DNA of 64,000 nt, from positions 124,574,068-124,638,067 of the forward strand of contig OZ020267.1 of NCBI GenBank assembly GCA_963971225.1. The letters are read 5' to 3'. The DNA is from Melieria omissa. Lineage: Eukaryota > Arthropoda > Insecta > Diptera > Ulidiidae. The notes beneath the pieces were generated by a model. It was not told where the DNA came from. It saw only the letters and a list, made by a program, of their open reading frames with translations, and searched no databases. A program made the translations under genes and the position numbers. Positions 10,621 to 22,190 of the stretch are shown in pieces (within the stretch, counting starts at the first letter, position 1; each line of letters opens with the position of its first letter).

Positions 10621-10647
10621 AGTATGTGAACTCTTTTCAATAGAGAA

Positions 10648-10694
10648 AAAAAAGTTTGTTGCTTAAGTCTTTCGTTGCTGCGATTATTCGCAGT
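10648..10694 (+). other. Conserved 46-bp hairpin motif, copy 1
   Basis: AAAAAGTTTGTTGCTT, then AGTCTTTCGTTG, then the small hairpin CTGCG-ATTATT-CGCAG. A diverged copy lies at 12225-12272. Between copies the stem changes C-G to G-C and keeps pairing. The function is unknown. Confidence 0.5.
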
Positions 10695-12224
10695 CAAAAG
10701 GCCGCTGAGTGCTAAGAGTACCGAATATTCTCTGTACTGAGTGTTCAGCGGGTCAATGACGCTAAGAGAAGCTGAACTAGTAAAAAAAATATTTAAAAAA
10801 ATATTGTAAACAAATTTTAGACATTCTTGAAAAAACTTTATTTTTTAAATGGAAATCTTAAAGCAACAACATTTAATTAAAAAATTGTAAATTCTCCGTT
10901 ACTAGTCAAAGCACCGCTGTGCGCCAACGAGGTTGACAAAGTGTTCAAGCAATTTTCGCGTTGCACTCGAACGGAATTGTCCAGCTGGTCGACAGCTCTA
11001 AGTAGAGCAAATTATTGTGCGCCAACTCGCGAAGCAATCACCTCTACATCTCTTTCATGCCATCGCAAATACAACAAATATACAAGCCTGTGCAAACAAC
11101 TAAACAAATAAACAAACAAATATGAAAATTAGCCACGCTTCCAAGTGATTTTTCTCACACGTTTTTATTCTCATCGAGCTGATTGGCAACACTTTCAGTG
11201 CGTGCTGCTTGCTGCTTGCTGTCGTTGCTTGATGGTTGTTGTTGTTGTTGTTGTTGCGTTCGAAAACAATTTGTTGACAAAACTGTAACACCGGTAGTTA
11301 TTGTTATTGTCGCGCTTGTTAGTGCTTCACGCACTTTTGCACTTGCGACCAGCGCGGCCAATGAGCACAAGTGTTACTTGCTGTTACTTGCTGTTGTTGT
11401 TTTTGCCACTAGATTACGTTTATTATATTTACCTACTTCATAGCATTGTTATGCAAATTGAGAACGGCGCAAGTTGTTAGTTTTTTCACCTTCGCTCATT
11501 TTGTCGTTACTCGATTGTTTTGTTTTGTGTTGTTTATCTATTTTTTGTTATTGTCTTGTATGTCAGTGGCGCTGTTTGTTAGTTGGTTTTTGTGGTGATT
11601 TATGTTTACTTTATTATTGCCCGTACACTTGTGAGCACATCAAAGTGTGTGTTAAGACACCTACATACGTGTCGAAGACATAGAATGCTGCAGCATTTGC
11701 TGGCAGGTGGTGATTGAGTGGCATAAAGCGCAGCGTGATGGGGTGGCCTTGTCTCGAAGTGTTGGATTTAAATTGCAAAATGTTAAATGTGGAACAAATA
11801 TTTACATGATCAGTCATAACAAATGGGGTTTGAAATCCATTACCACTAAAAAATAAATAAATAAATAAACAAACAAAGGTATGAAGTTGCGGCCACTTGA
11901 GCTCAGCTCATACTTTTTTAACAAAACAGTAACCATCAAAGTAATTTTTGAAAGTCACTATCTCACACTTTGGGCTTATTCCCAATCGACAACGCATTAC
12001 TTTTCGTGTTCGATTGGCAGCACTTGTTCAACAATGTAGCATTCAATTAAAATTGTTTACTCAACTTCAAACACATACATACACACGTAGCCAAAGCCCA
12101 CACGTTTCTGCAGCTGTTACGTGCAATTCGCTGGGGAAATTAACATTTTCAACTTGAAAATCATCAGCAGCCCCAAAAATTTCGCTTTCGCTGTACAAAC
12201 GAACAGACGTGTAAATCAGGAAGC
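10695..12224. other. Unique block with TTG microsatellite
   Basis: Contains (GTT)n at 11235-11257 and several GTTACTTGCT-type short repeats at 11370-11400. The Cys-rich and Leu-rich frames are read through these triplets and are not credible genes. No other feature recognised. Confidence 0.45.
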
Positions 12225-12272
12225 AAAAAGTTTGTTGCTTGAGTCTTTCGTTGGTGCGGTTTTTCGCACCGG
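12225..12272 (+). other. Conserved 46-bp hairpin motif, copy 2
   Basis: AAAAAGTTTGTTGCTT, then AGTCTTTCGTTG, then hairpin GGTGCG-GTTTTT-CGCACC. It is a direct repeat of 10648-10694 about 1.58 kb downstream, with one compensatory base pair change and a one-pair longer stem. Confidence 0.5.
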
Positions 12273-12390
12273 TCGCTGGACAGACGCACCGAAAACGAAA
12301 CTTGCTATTGGTTTGTGTTGCGTTTAGCACCAGTGACACTGTGGCATTTCCGCTGTCTGGCGCAACAGCAACACCAATTGCTACAAATCA
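12273..12390. other. Unique spacer
   Basis: Nothing recognised. Confidence 0.35.
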
Positions 12391-12426
12391 TCAACAGCAA
12401 CAACAACAACAACAACAACAACAACC
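12391..12426. repeat. (CAA)n microsatellite
   Basis: About 12 CAA/CAG units. Translated it gives a short poly-Q, but with no gene context. Confidence 0.8.
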
Positions 12427-12829
12427 AATATAACAGCTGCAGTGTTACCAATTTCCACGTCAATTAATCAAATGAAAGCGCGTTCACAGCGTAGCCGAAA
12501 AAAAAAAACGAAAACAAATTCGACGCAAACATTTTTCGCGCAATTCAATTTCATTCATTTCAATTAAAAGACAAAATTGTTAAATGCGGTTTTTGCTTTT
12601 TTGTGCGCGCCTTGACAACTGGCTCCATGGTTTGGCTAAATTGCATGTTAGCGACTGGTAAACGTGGCGCTGGTGGTCAGGCACACGTCTTGCAAAATAT
12701 TTTCAAGTGGTTTTCGTATTAAGTGCGAATGCACGTCGCCGTGATTGTGTAACACGAACACGGCAAGCGAGAGCAGTTGCGCTTGTTTTATTGCTGCATT
12801 TAAATGTCGCATTTGTAGGACTTTTTCAA
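12427..12829. other. Unique sequence
   Basis: Moderate-GC stretch with no frame or motif recognised. Confidence 0.4.
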
Positions 12830-13260
12830 TAACATGAAATTAAATGAAAATATAAAGTAAAACTAATAAAAAAATTAAAGTTGAATGGAACATTTTTCAT
12901 GTAATTGTACAACAAACTTATTTTATAAAATATGAAATATGGAATAAAAAAATAAAATAATTGAATAATATAAAATAATAATTTAATTGAAAATAAAATG
13001 TAAAATAAAAAACAAAAAACATATTAAAAATTATATAAAAAATAAAAAAATAAAGAATGAAATTAAACATTGAAAATTAATCATCAAATATTTAAGATTA
13101 AAACTTAAAAATGTATAATAATGAGTAAAATATTTATAATTATAATTTCAAAAGTAAATATTTTAAACTGTAAGTACAAATCTAAAACTTTAAATTACAA
13201 GAAAGAAGTTCACATTAAAAATTAAGCATAAACACCAAAGTTCAAAATAAAAAAATTAAC
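12830..13260. repeat. AT-rich low-complexity tract
   Basis: About 430 bp of AAATAAAA and AAATTAAA words resembling 7485-7900. No fixed period, no gene. Confidence 0.6.
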
Positions 13261-14891
13261 AACAAAAATGTAGAAATAGGCGACAGGGAAACAGAAAAAA
13301 ATGGAAATGAAAGCAAAATTAAACGTCAAATATGAAAAGTACAAAATTTCTTCAAAGCCCACTGGGTCACAAATCTTCAAAATGATAAAAAATTGCAATA
13401 AATAAATTTTATCGCCTAGTGAGCCGTTTCCACTTTCGTTCGAGTTCACTTTTCACTAGTCACATTTCCCTCGACTAAGCGACAGCTCGCTTTTGTGTTG
13501 GTGTGCATGTTTTTGTGTCACCTCGACGGCACGACAGCGCCAGCAGAGTGTCACCAAAAACGCTGCCCTGTTGCACAGTGTTGGTTGGCTTTGCTTTCAC
13601 CGCCACCATGTAATATAAATATTTATGTGAAAAGTTTAATTTGTGGCACAGCAGCAAACTGCCAAAAAAGTGCCACTCGGATGTTGTTGGATTTATGTAA
13701 GCAACGTTGATGTGCGGCAAACTTTTTTTCCTCTTACTGAAACTCGTGTTTTGTAAGTTGTTGTGTTGTAATTAAGTACAGTGTCAGTTTTCTTTCTTGC
13801 TTTTTGCTAATTAAGCGCCCTCCTTTTTTGGAATGCTGTTGGTGTTGTTGTTAGACATTTTGCAACAATGTAATTTTCTAACAAAACACATTTTTTTTTG
13901 GCAAAAATCGTGCAAAATTGAAAACAAAAACCTGCTTAGAAAGTGGTTAAGACGTTTTAATGTAATGTTGACCAATTGAGTTGAGGGGTTACGGATTATC
14001 GTTGTCGTTATATCAGTGGTTGCATCACAAACATTGACAGCACACACATCCATTTAATTGCATTAAAGCTTAAAGTTGACTCATTCTGTCATTTAGTAGA
14101 GTTTTTTATATGTATTTCCCTGTCAGTTAGAACTGAACGAAGCATTGTTAAGTTCAACTCCCAATGTAGCCCACGCATCATGCAAGGAAGGACCGGCCGG
14201 AAACCGAAGTCTAGTCAGAAATTGGCAGAAATGGCAATCAACAATTTTTAATTAATTGCAAACTTTGTTGCAGCTGTCGTTGCATTAACAAGCAAAACGT
14301 TTCAGAGTGACTACCAATCTTCAATAGTCGATTTTAAACCAACACGCAATGAGCATCTAAGGTGGCGCTAAGCTGAGCTATGAAGAGTTGGTGGAGAGGT
14401 GGCTCCTTGAAATTTATTTGCATAATTTATTGCAGCACAAAATGCTGGTAATGACTGACAGTAATTGTTTGTTGCTCAATTTTCACTTCAAGTAAACTTC
14501 AAGTATACTTCACAAAATCCTTAGTAGCGCTACAAGTTTTGTTGGGGGCGTAAGTTGGTATTGAAGGCAGCGGAAATGTTGTCAAGTTCAGGGAAAATAA
14601 TGAAAAGAGTTGGCTCACAGTTGCCAACAGTTCGAAGTTGAAGTCAGTTGTTCGCTTTTAAAAATTATTCTCAGTGACACCAATGAAAAATGCAATGCAA
14701 TATAAAACAACAACAACAAATCAACAAATATGCACAAAAATTAACCAATTAGTGGTGAAATTGAAGTTTTTTAAAAACTCAACTTGAATGTGCACAAAAA
14801 TTAACTCATTAGTGTTGGAATGAAAGTTTTTTCAATATATATTTCATTGCCTTGATGCGGTATAAAATTTTCTTAAAATTTTTAAACAAAC
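13261..14891. other. Unique sequence, no gene seen
   Basis: Moderate composition with several short frames on both strands. None carries a recognisable domain, signal peptide with splice context or consistent coding bias. A local repeat of ATGCACAAAAATTAAC lies at 14729-14745 and 14791-14806. Confidence 0.4.
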
Positions 14892-15116
14892 TACAGTGGT
14901 GACTGGATATATTGAACTAATTATTGCAAGGCCTGTTCACTGTATTGAGGTTGTTCGGTATATCAAGGTTAACATTTTTGTTAAAAAACTCGGTGTATTT
15001 GCTCAAAATACACTTTTGGTTTTTTGCTTCAAAACTTGTTTCTATATTTAGAGGCTCGATGTAAAAATTTGGGTGTTCATTATATAGGGGATTCACTATA
15101 CGCTGATACGACTGTA
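14892..15116. mobile_element. Candidate pogo/Tigger-like MITE, 221 bp
   Basis: TA at 14892-14893 and 15115-15116 flanks a body with left end CAGTGGTGACTGGATAT and reversed right end CAGTCGTATCAGCGTATAG. The interior has TTCGGTATATCAAGG and ACTATACGCTG words typical of the subterminal parts of pogo-group TIRs. The match between ends is imperfect, so the element is old. No transposase is encoded. Confidence 0.5.
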
Positions 15117-15119
15117 TTT

Positions 15120-16490
15120 AGAAAAAATTGTTTTACATTTTTGTTTATTAACTAAAAACCTATAAACATTTTAATTTGCATTTTTTAATAAATTTTGCTG
15201 TCAAAGTTTCAAAGCTCAGAGTATTTAAAATTTTTTTACTTAAAATTAATTTTTTGTATATTTCATTATTAAATTTCAATTTCAAATATTACAATATTTA
15301 ATTTCTTTTTTTACTTTTAAATTTGCTTTAATTAAATTTTTCTTTACTGATTCATTTTCAAATTTTAAAGCTTAAAGAATTTTAAGTGCAAAAATATTTT
15401 GGTGGAATTTTTCAAGCTTCAATTTTATATCGAATCAAGTCCCAAAAAAGTCTTAAAAAATTTCAAAATCTTAAAATTTTTTTTACTTTTAAATTTTAAT
15501 TTTTTAATGAAGTCTTAAAAAATATTAAAAAATTGCAAAATCTAATTTTTTTTTTACTTTTAAATTTGCATTTTTTAATGACATTTCATTCTCAAAGTTC
15601 TAAAGCTCAGTGAATTTTTTGTCCAAAAATAATTTTGTGGAATTTTTAAGATTCAATCAATCGAATCTAGTCGCATAAAAAGTCTTAACAAATATTAAAA
15701 AATTTCAAAATCTTAAAATTTTTTTTACTTAAAATTTGCATTTTTTAATGACATTTCATTCTCAAATTTCTAAAGCTCAGTGAATTTTTTGTTCAAAAAT
15801 ATTTTGGTGGAATTTTTTAGGGTTAAATTTTATATCGAATCAAGTCTATGCGAAAAGTCTTACAAAATATAAAAAATTTGCTAAATTTAATTTGTTTTTA
15901 CTTTTAAATTTGCATTTTTTAATGGCATTTCATTCTCAAATTTCTTTAGGGTTCAATTTTATATCGAATCAAGTCGCATAAAAAGTATTAAAAAATATTA
16001 AAATATTTCAAAATCTTAAAATTTCTTTTTAATGACATTTCATTCTCAAATTTCTAAGCTCAGTCAATTTTATGTCCAAAAATATTTTGGTAGAATTTTT
16101 TAGGGTTCAATTTTATATCGAATCAAGTCGCATAAAAAGTCTTAAAAAATATTAAAAAATTGCAAAATCTAAATTTTTTTTTACTTTTGAATTTGCATTT
16201 TTTAATGACATTTTATTCTCAAAGTTCTAAAGCTCAGTGAATTTTATGTCCAAAAATATTTTTGTGGAATTTTTTAGGGTTCAATTTTATATCGAATCAA
16301 GTCGCACGAAAAGTCTTAAAAAATATGAAAAAATTTCAAAATTTAAATTTTTTTTTACTTTTAAATTTGCATTTTTTAATGACATTTCGTTCTCAAATTT
16401 CTAAAGCTCAGTCAACTTTATGTTCAAAAATATTTTGGTGGATTTTTTTTGGGATATCGAATCAAGTCGCATAAAAAGTCTTTAAAAATA
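15120..16490. repeat. Satellite array, period about 173 bp
   Basis: About seven diverged AT-rich units share in order TTTGCATTTTTTAATGAC, CATTCTCAAATTTCTAAAG, AAAAATATTTTGGTGGAAT, TTTATATCGAATCAAGTC and GCATAAAAAGTCTTAAA. Anchors at 15568, 15738, 15912, 16195 and 16379 give spacings of about 170-184, with one unit shortened to about 110. No coding function; frames through it are artefacts. Confidence 0.8.
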
Positions 16491-18179
16491 TTTTTTTAAT
16501 TCGCTAATGGGTTAAAATGTGTATTACTCATGTTCGAGCATTCACCAGGAATTCCGCAACGCCATTCCAAATGAAAAAACGCAGAAATGCCAAAGCAAAA
16601 ATGTAGCAGAAAAACAATTAAATGAAAATTGCACCAAACATGCGCCACAAATGCGTCAAAGCAGAGCAAATACAAAACTACACATGCAAACATACATACA
16701 TTACATACATACATACATTTGTGTATGTTGTTGTTGTTGTTGCTTTGTGGTGGTTTATGACCAAAAGTGTTATTGCTCTCGCGTTAGTTTAGTGTTGGCT
16801 GCTGTGGTGCGTTGCTGTTTACTTGTTGTTGTCGTTGTTGTTGTTTCTTGGCGCAAATGAGTTAATCGCAATTTACGCCGCTGATTTCATACTGAAATGG
16901 CATTTTTGCGCAATAACAATTTTTAATTCCTGTTATTTCTGCGCTGCTCCACATAAATCAAAGCAAACTTTGAGTGGTGTGGTTAATAACCAGCGAGCCA
17001 GCCAGTCAGCGAGTCAACTAGCCAACAATCGCCCGACAGCCAAGCAACCAAACAGCCAAACGCCAAACACATCAAAAAGTCAACCAATGCAGCAGGCGGC
17101 GAGCAACTGGGCCAGTCAGCGTGCGAATATGTGGCGCACCGAAGTTGTTATTGTTGAGCGCTGTGTGGCTGCTGGCAGTTGTTGTGTATAGCTGCCACCA
17201 GACTCAACACATTGCACTATGTCTGACATACACATACACATTTACATTCATACATTTGTATGTGTGTGTGTGTTTGGTGCATTCGCATTCGCATGCGCAG
17301 GCGCACAATATTTATGCGATTTTAAATATTGATTTTGTCGATTTAGTCGACATGGTCAATAGCGAGATAAGCTAAATTAATTATGAATATAGCCAAATTG
17401 ATTTTTCCCGCTTTTGCTTCATTTTTTTACGGTTTTTTTTTAATTTTTTGTTGAGTTTATTTTGTTGGTGCGATTCGGTTCACGCTCCATTTGCTGCGCA
17501 TGGCCGGTTGTCGGTGCGGTGCGCTGATTTGCGCGTTAACTCGCTTAGATATTTTTCGGCCATTAGCAGCAATAATGGTGTGGCAACAGTTGCCGCAACA
17601 CTGTCGTGGTGCGTGGCGCAGCGGCACCTGGTTTGTGTGTGTCGGTGTGTGTGTGCAGCTTCTCATGGCTTGTTACTGATTTATGTATACTTATGGACTT
17701 TGGCAGCAATGTCAGTTGGTAGAGTGGTGGCAGCATAATGCTGGCGTCTTATATTTTTTTATAAACAGTGGTAAATTGAAGCTTTTTAAACAAATTAATA
17801 AGACATTTTTTATAAATTTTATCTCTCAGAAAATTGTACCTGTAAAGTATTGAAAACTACTGAAGTCACTGAGATGTTGAAGAATTTGTTAGAAATTGTG
17901 GAGTTGAAGGCTAATCGCAAAGTACAGGGACGAAAAAGGACCTAATATGTTGTTTGGTCCCACAAATTCTCCCACAAGATGTGGTTTTAATCAGTCAGAA
18001 CAGAAAACAAGAATGTGTATCCTACCCCCATGAGTTACTAAGCTTCATTAGGTCAGTGGGTCTAAAGGAAGTTTCCTAACAACTTCTAGAGTGCACAATA
18101 GAGCACTTCTGGTCTCAGTGCAACAAATTTCATTAACTTATCTTTTATTCTAAGAATGTGTGGGGGTTCGTTAGTATTT
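16491..18179. other. Less AT-rich unique block with simple repeats
   Basis: Contains (CATA)n at about 16689-16722, (GTT)n at 16728-16742, CAGCCAGTCAGC-type words at 16990-17060, (TG)n at 17258-17275 and GC-rich sequence at 17490-17740. Several frames up to 122 residues follow the repeats and are not credible. No element ends recognised. Confidence 0.45.
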
Positions 18180-19081
18180 TTAACCCTTTCGTTACAGGTT
18201 TTTACAGGGGAAATTAAAATTGTATATTTGCCGATTTAGTCATCTGTGTGGTTATATCAAAAACATTTCATAATATTTGGAATAAAAAAAAAAAATTTTA
18301 ATGAAAACAAAAATTTTTAATTAAAAAAAATTTTAATAAAAAAAATTTTTTTAGTTAAAAAACAATTGGAATAAAAAAAAATTTTTTTCATAAATTTTTT
18401 TTTGTTACCAGGCCCTATTTTTTAGACTGTTGTTATATGTCAGCAAAATTATTTTTCATAAAGTTTTTTATAAAAAAAAATGTTAAATAAAACCAAAATT
18501 TGTTTTAATTCAATTTTTTTTAATTAAACTTTTTTTTTCATTAAATTTTTGGTTTTTGTTCCCAGAACCTACTTGTCTCTCTTGTTATGTGTCAGCAAAA
18601 TTTGTTCATAATATTTTTTATAAAAAAAAACATTTAATTAAAAGAAAATTTTTTTTAATACAATTTTTTTTAATTAAACTTTTTTTAATTAATTTTTGTT
18701 TTTGTTACCAGACCCTATTTTGTAGACTGTTGCGGTTGTAATTATTGCTTTAAAAAAAAATTTCTGACGCATAACTTAAAACTGAATATTTTTTTTCCTT
18801 CAGCTAAAATTATTACGAAAATTTATTTGAATTGAAGTAAATTGTAATTTTCTCTTATTTGGTCTGATCTTTTTTCTTTACGTAGTAGAAATATGACATT
18901 CAAAAAACGTATATACTTCTCTTATTTTAAATTAAATATTCGGCTTATTATTTTGTATTATTCCTAAAACTTTAAACTATTCAAAAGATCAACAAAATAG
19001 TTTATTATTGCAACCATAGAGCTTTCAGACGTTCATAAAACAACATGTTGCCACATAGCAACTAAATAGCGAAAGGGTTAA
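18180..19081. mobile_element. TTAA element of 894 bp with internal triplication
   Basis: TTAA at 18180-18183 and 19078-19081 flanks a body with ends CCCTTTCG (left) and CCCTTTCGC (right, reversed). Inside, a unit of about 147 bp occurs three times (about 18403, 18556 and 18697), each starting GTTACCAGRCCCTATTTT and continuing with a TGTCAGCAAAA word. There is no transposase frame, so it is non-autonomous. The ends are close to those of the 83-bp MITE (CCCTTTC), so both may use one transposase. Boundaries are well supported; superfamily is inferred. Confidence 0.65.
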
Positions 19082-19192
19082 AGAGTTCCTTCTTCTGTAC
19101 AATAGAAGTTGTAGTCATTGTTTTCAATTCAGGCCTTTGACATTCAAACTTATTAACTACATCACTCAATTCTCGAATTTATTCATCTGAAC
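19082..19192. other. Unique spacer
   Basis: Short stretch between two mobile elements; no feature recognised. Confidence 0.4.
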
Positions 19193-19348
19193 CAGTGGCG
19201 CATGCAGGAAGTGGTTTTGGGGATTTCAAACCCTTCCAAATATCTGTTTGTTACCAACATTTTAGTTTCCAAATATGGTTTGCACGTGTATTGGGCTCAA
19301 AAGTTTTGAACTTAACCCCCCAAAAATGAAATCTTGTATGCGCCACTG
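19193..19348 (+). mobile_element. hAT-like MITE, copy 1
   Basis: Ends are CAGTGGCGCATGCAGG and (reversed) CAGTGGCGCATACAAGA. The flanking octamers ATCTGAAC (19185-19192) and ATCCAAAC (19349-19356) match 6 of 8, as expected for an aged 8-bp hAT target duplication. The body carries ATATCTGTTTGTTACCAA and TATTGGGCTCAAAAGTT, found also at 27670-27770 and 30758-30902. Non-coding. Confidence 0.7.
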
Positions 19349-21989
19349 ATCCAAACTTATAACTCATACACCTGAGAAAGTTCTGCCACTTATGTTTTTC
19401 CAATATCAGCATTGAACGCCAACTCTAGTCTTGTGTTCATGAAGCAGGTGGGGCTGTCATTTCCACCCACACCACAACGCCAACCAAATGGCAAGTATTC
19501 AAAAAAGAAAAAAAGGACACACGCTGTTGCACCAGTCATTTTTTGATTAGTCATCATTAACTCGCGCAAATGTGTAGCCAGCTCGAGGAACAGCGCCAAC
19601 TGCTCGAACAGAATGTTTGCGTTGCAACAAGCCACCACAGAGCACAACGCAAAATTTGCATACTTTGTGCTATTCCACTTTTGTGTGTTGTCTTCCTCTA
19701 TTTTCGAATAGCTGGTCTTTTGGCGAGTATCCCACTTGTGCATTTCCAGTTGAATGCTTTTTTGGGCACTTGTAAGCGCGGACTTTCGAAAAATGTTTTT
19801 GTACATATTGGCGGCTGACCGGCGGGCGGGGGCAGACGAGCGAGCCAACAGCGAACGGACGGCAGCGTGTAGTGTGCCAATCTCTTCCTTCGATTTTGCA
19901 CAATTGTGCACGGCTGGCGCGGACGCAAACGCAGACGCGCGCACACATGTATGCGCGGCCACATAATAATTGCGCACTGACAAATTATGTGTTGCCTGCA
20001 CACCAATAATTTCCCATCATCTGCAACACATTGCGCGGCGACTGCGACTGCGATGGCGCGCCGCATTCTACGAAAATAAGACACAACGGCCTCCTGTTAG
20101 CAAACGCCAACAACAACAGACTACATAACAATAACAACAATAAATGGCGCAAACGCATGCGCTCAATTGCTGGCTGGAGCACACTGGCCAAATCAACAAC
20201 AGCGGCGGCAGACAGCCACACACACACACTCACACACACATCGCTCAGACATCGCACACTTATGAACTATGTATGCGGCCAGGAGTTGTGGCATTTGCAG
20301 CAATTGCTGCACAGCAAATGTAACTTAAAACAATTATTATCTGATCGAAAATGTTTCTTTGCGTTTGTTGCGCCTGCCCGCGCTGTCATGCGGTCGCTTT
20401 GCCTGTGCGACGGCGCGCGTTAATGCGCTGAGTGAGTTTGCTTGTACTTTGCCATACAGAGCTTTGTTGTTGTTGTTGTGGCTGCTGTTGGTTTGATCAT
20501 AGTTGTTATTGTTGTTGTTTTTATTGCTATTGTGTACGTACACACATTTTGGGGGGTTTTCATTTACAACTGCTGGCGGGCATAAATTTACTTAACTCTA
20601 ATATTAATGCAAATAACTTGTGGCTGTGTCTGGTCGATACTTTTCCGCAGTTTTTGTTTTGCTTATTGTTGTTGTTTTATTTATTATGGCCGTTGTTGCT
20701 GCTGCTGTACAGCAGCATACAAACACCTGTCATTGCTATGGAAAATGTTGGCTAACTCATGGACAGCAGCCCATAATGCTGCAAGGTGCCAAACGAACAT
20801 ACACACACACACACAGGCACAAGCACAGCCACGCGCGTGCACACACATTGACATGCACAAAGGCACAATTAGGATTGCTTAATATTTTGAGTTATTTATT
20901 GGCTGATAAGCGTTAAGGAATTATAATACGAGCTGAAGTGGCGCGCACGCAGAGTTGCAGTGAAACAAAAGACTGAAGCAACGAACTGATGATAAGCGAG
21001 CTGTTGCATTTTAGAAAGTGAAACAAAGTGTCAAGTATTTTATGAGCTGTTGTTGACATTTAATTGAAAGTGAATAATTAAAGTGGCTCAGCTGATTAAT
21101 GCAGTGGACTGCATGACTCTGGCGACGTTTGACTGCAAAATCAATTTATGTTGTAGTGAACAAGAAAATTAGGGAAAAACTATTTTTCGAGGCGGCCGTT
21201 TTTTATTAAATTTTCTTGAGCAAAACGACTTCTTTTAAGTTGTAAGAAAGTTTCCGTAAAAAATTGGCAACATTCATGAAATACGCTTCCGAATGCTGCA
21301 AACTTCTTCCAATAGGAGCCAAATCTGGCACTGACTTTTGTGTATTTTTCATTTTAAAATATTTGTTTTCCACATATTTCTCATCTATGGTCTACTCCTG
21401 AGGCCGTTACCATACAAAATTGACTACATTTGAAGCACAGTTCTCCTTGTTTGCACCCAGGAAAGCAAATGTGTGAGTTAATTCCCATTTTTCCTCATTT
21501 ATACATTATTCTCAAACATACTTATACCTTAACTCCAAATTTTAAGTGGATTACTATATAGAATTTACAATAATTTTTATAAAGTGAGTATCTTCAATGT
21601 TTGCAGATTGCTCCTAGAAGTGTCAAGTGTGTTATTTATTTAAAATACTTTTCTCCAACAAAGCTTAGCCCCTATCTTTAAACCTTTAAAGCTCCTCTAA
21701 GTAGAGTTTTTTATAGAATGTTCTTCTCTGATACTCTCACCTGTGGACATAAATGAGTATCACATTTATTATATTCCATTAAAATTTATTTATATTCCAT
21801 TAAAATAAATTTTTGGACATAGTTATTGTCTATTTTGAAGTATTATTGGTATTATTATTTGTATACCTTGCTGTACCTCAGCTATTGTCTTCCCTCTTGA
21901 CTGGAAAATGCCCCGGTTTGCCACTAAGGACGTGAAGTAGAACTGGCTTGCCACACCTTGGGGTGATTCTGCGACCTCCAGCAGGCAGC
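19349..21989. other. Unique block, GC-richer at 19560-20450
   Basis: Includes CA repeats (20216-20240, 20800-20820), GTT/CAA tracts (20100-20140, 20465-20520) and GC-rich words at 19800-19960. A minus-strand frame of 203 codons (19390-20001) and several overlapping plus frames exist but show no domain. From 20900 to 21990 the DNA is AT-rich and unique; TATTCCATTAAAAT is duplicated at 21771-21805. Confidence 0.4.
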
Positions 21990-22190
21990 ATTTGATCTCA
22001 AGTTCCTCAGAGAGTTTGGATCTCTTTTGGCCAGTATATTGCTTTTGCCGAAGCACATGTGGAACGACCAAAAACTGGGCATTGACTTATGTAGTAAGCA
22101 GCATTATCTTCATTCTCTAGACACATGTCGCAAATGGCCAAAGTACTTCTTCCATATCGGTTAAGGTTAATTCCCAAAATTGCTTTCAAA
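21990..22190 (-). pseudogene. Degraded LINE ORF2 C-terminal fragment
   Basis: The minus-strand frame contains CDMCLENEDN and, after an intervening stretch, YISQCPVFGRST, laid out like the terminal CxxC, H, CP motif of non-LTR ORF2 proteins (here His is replaced by Tyr). The flanking sequence is too decayed to align. It may be the same LINE family as 56850 and 61340 or another one. Confidence 0.4.

Noticed and set aside
19390..20001. 203-codon frame on the minus strand
   Set aside because: No domain, no splice context, several overlapping frames on both strands of the same GC-richer stretch; length is explained by composition.
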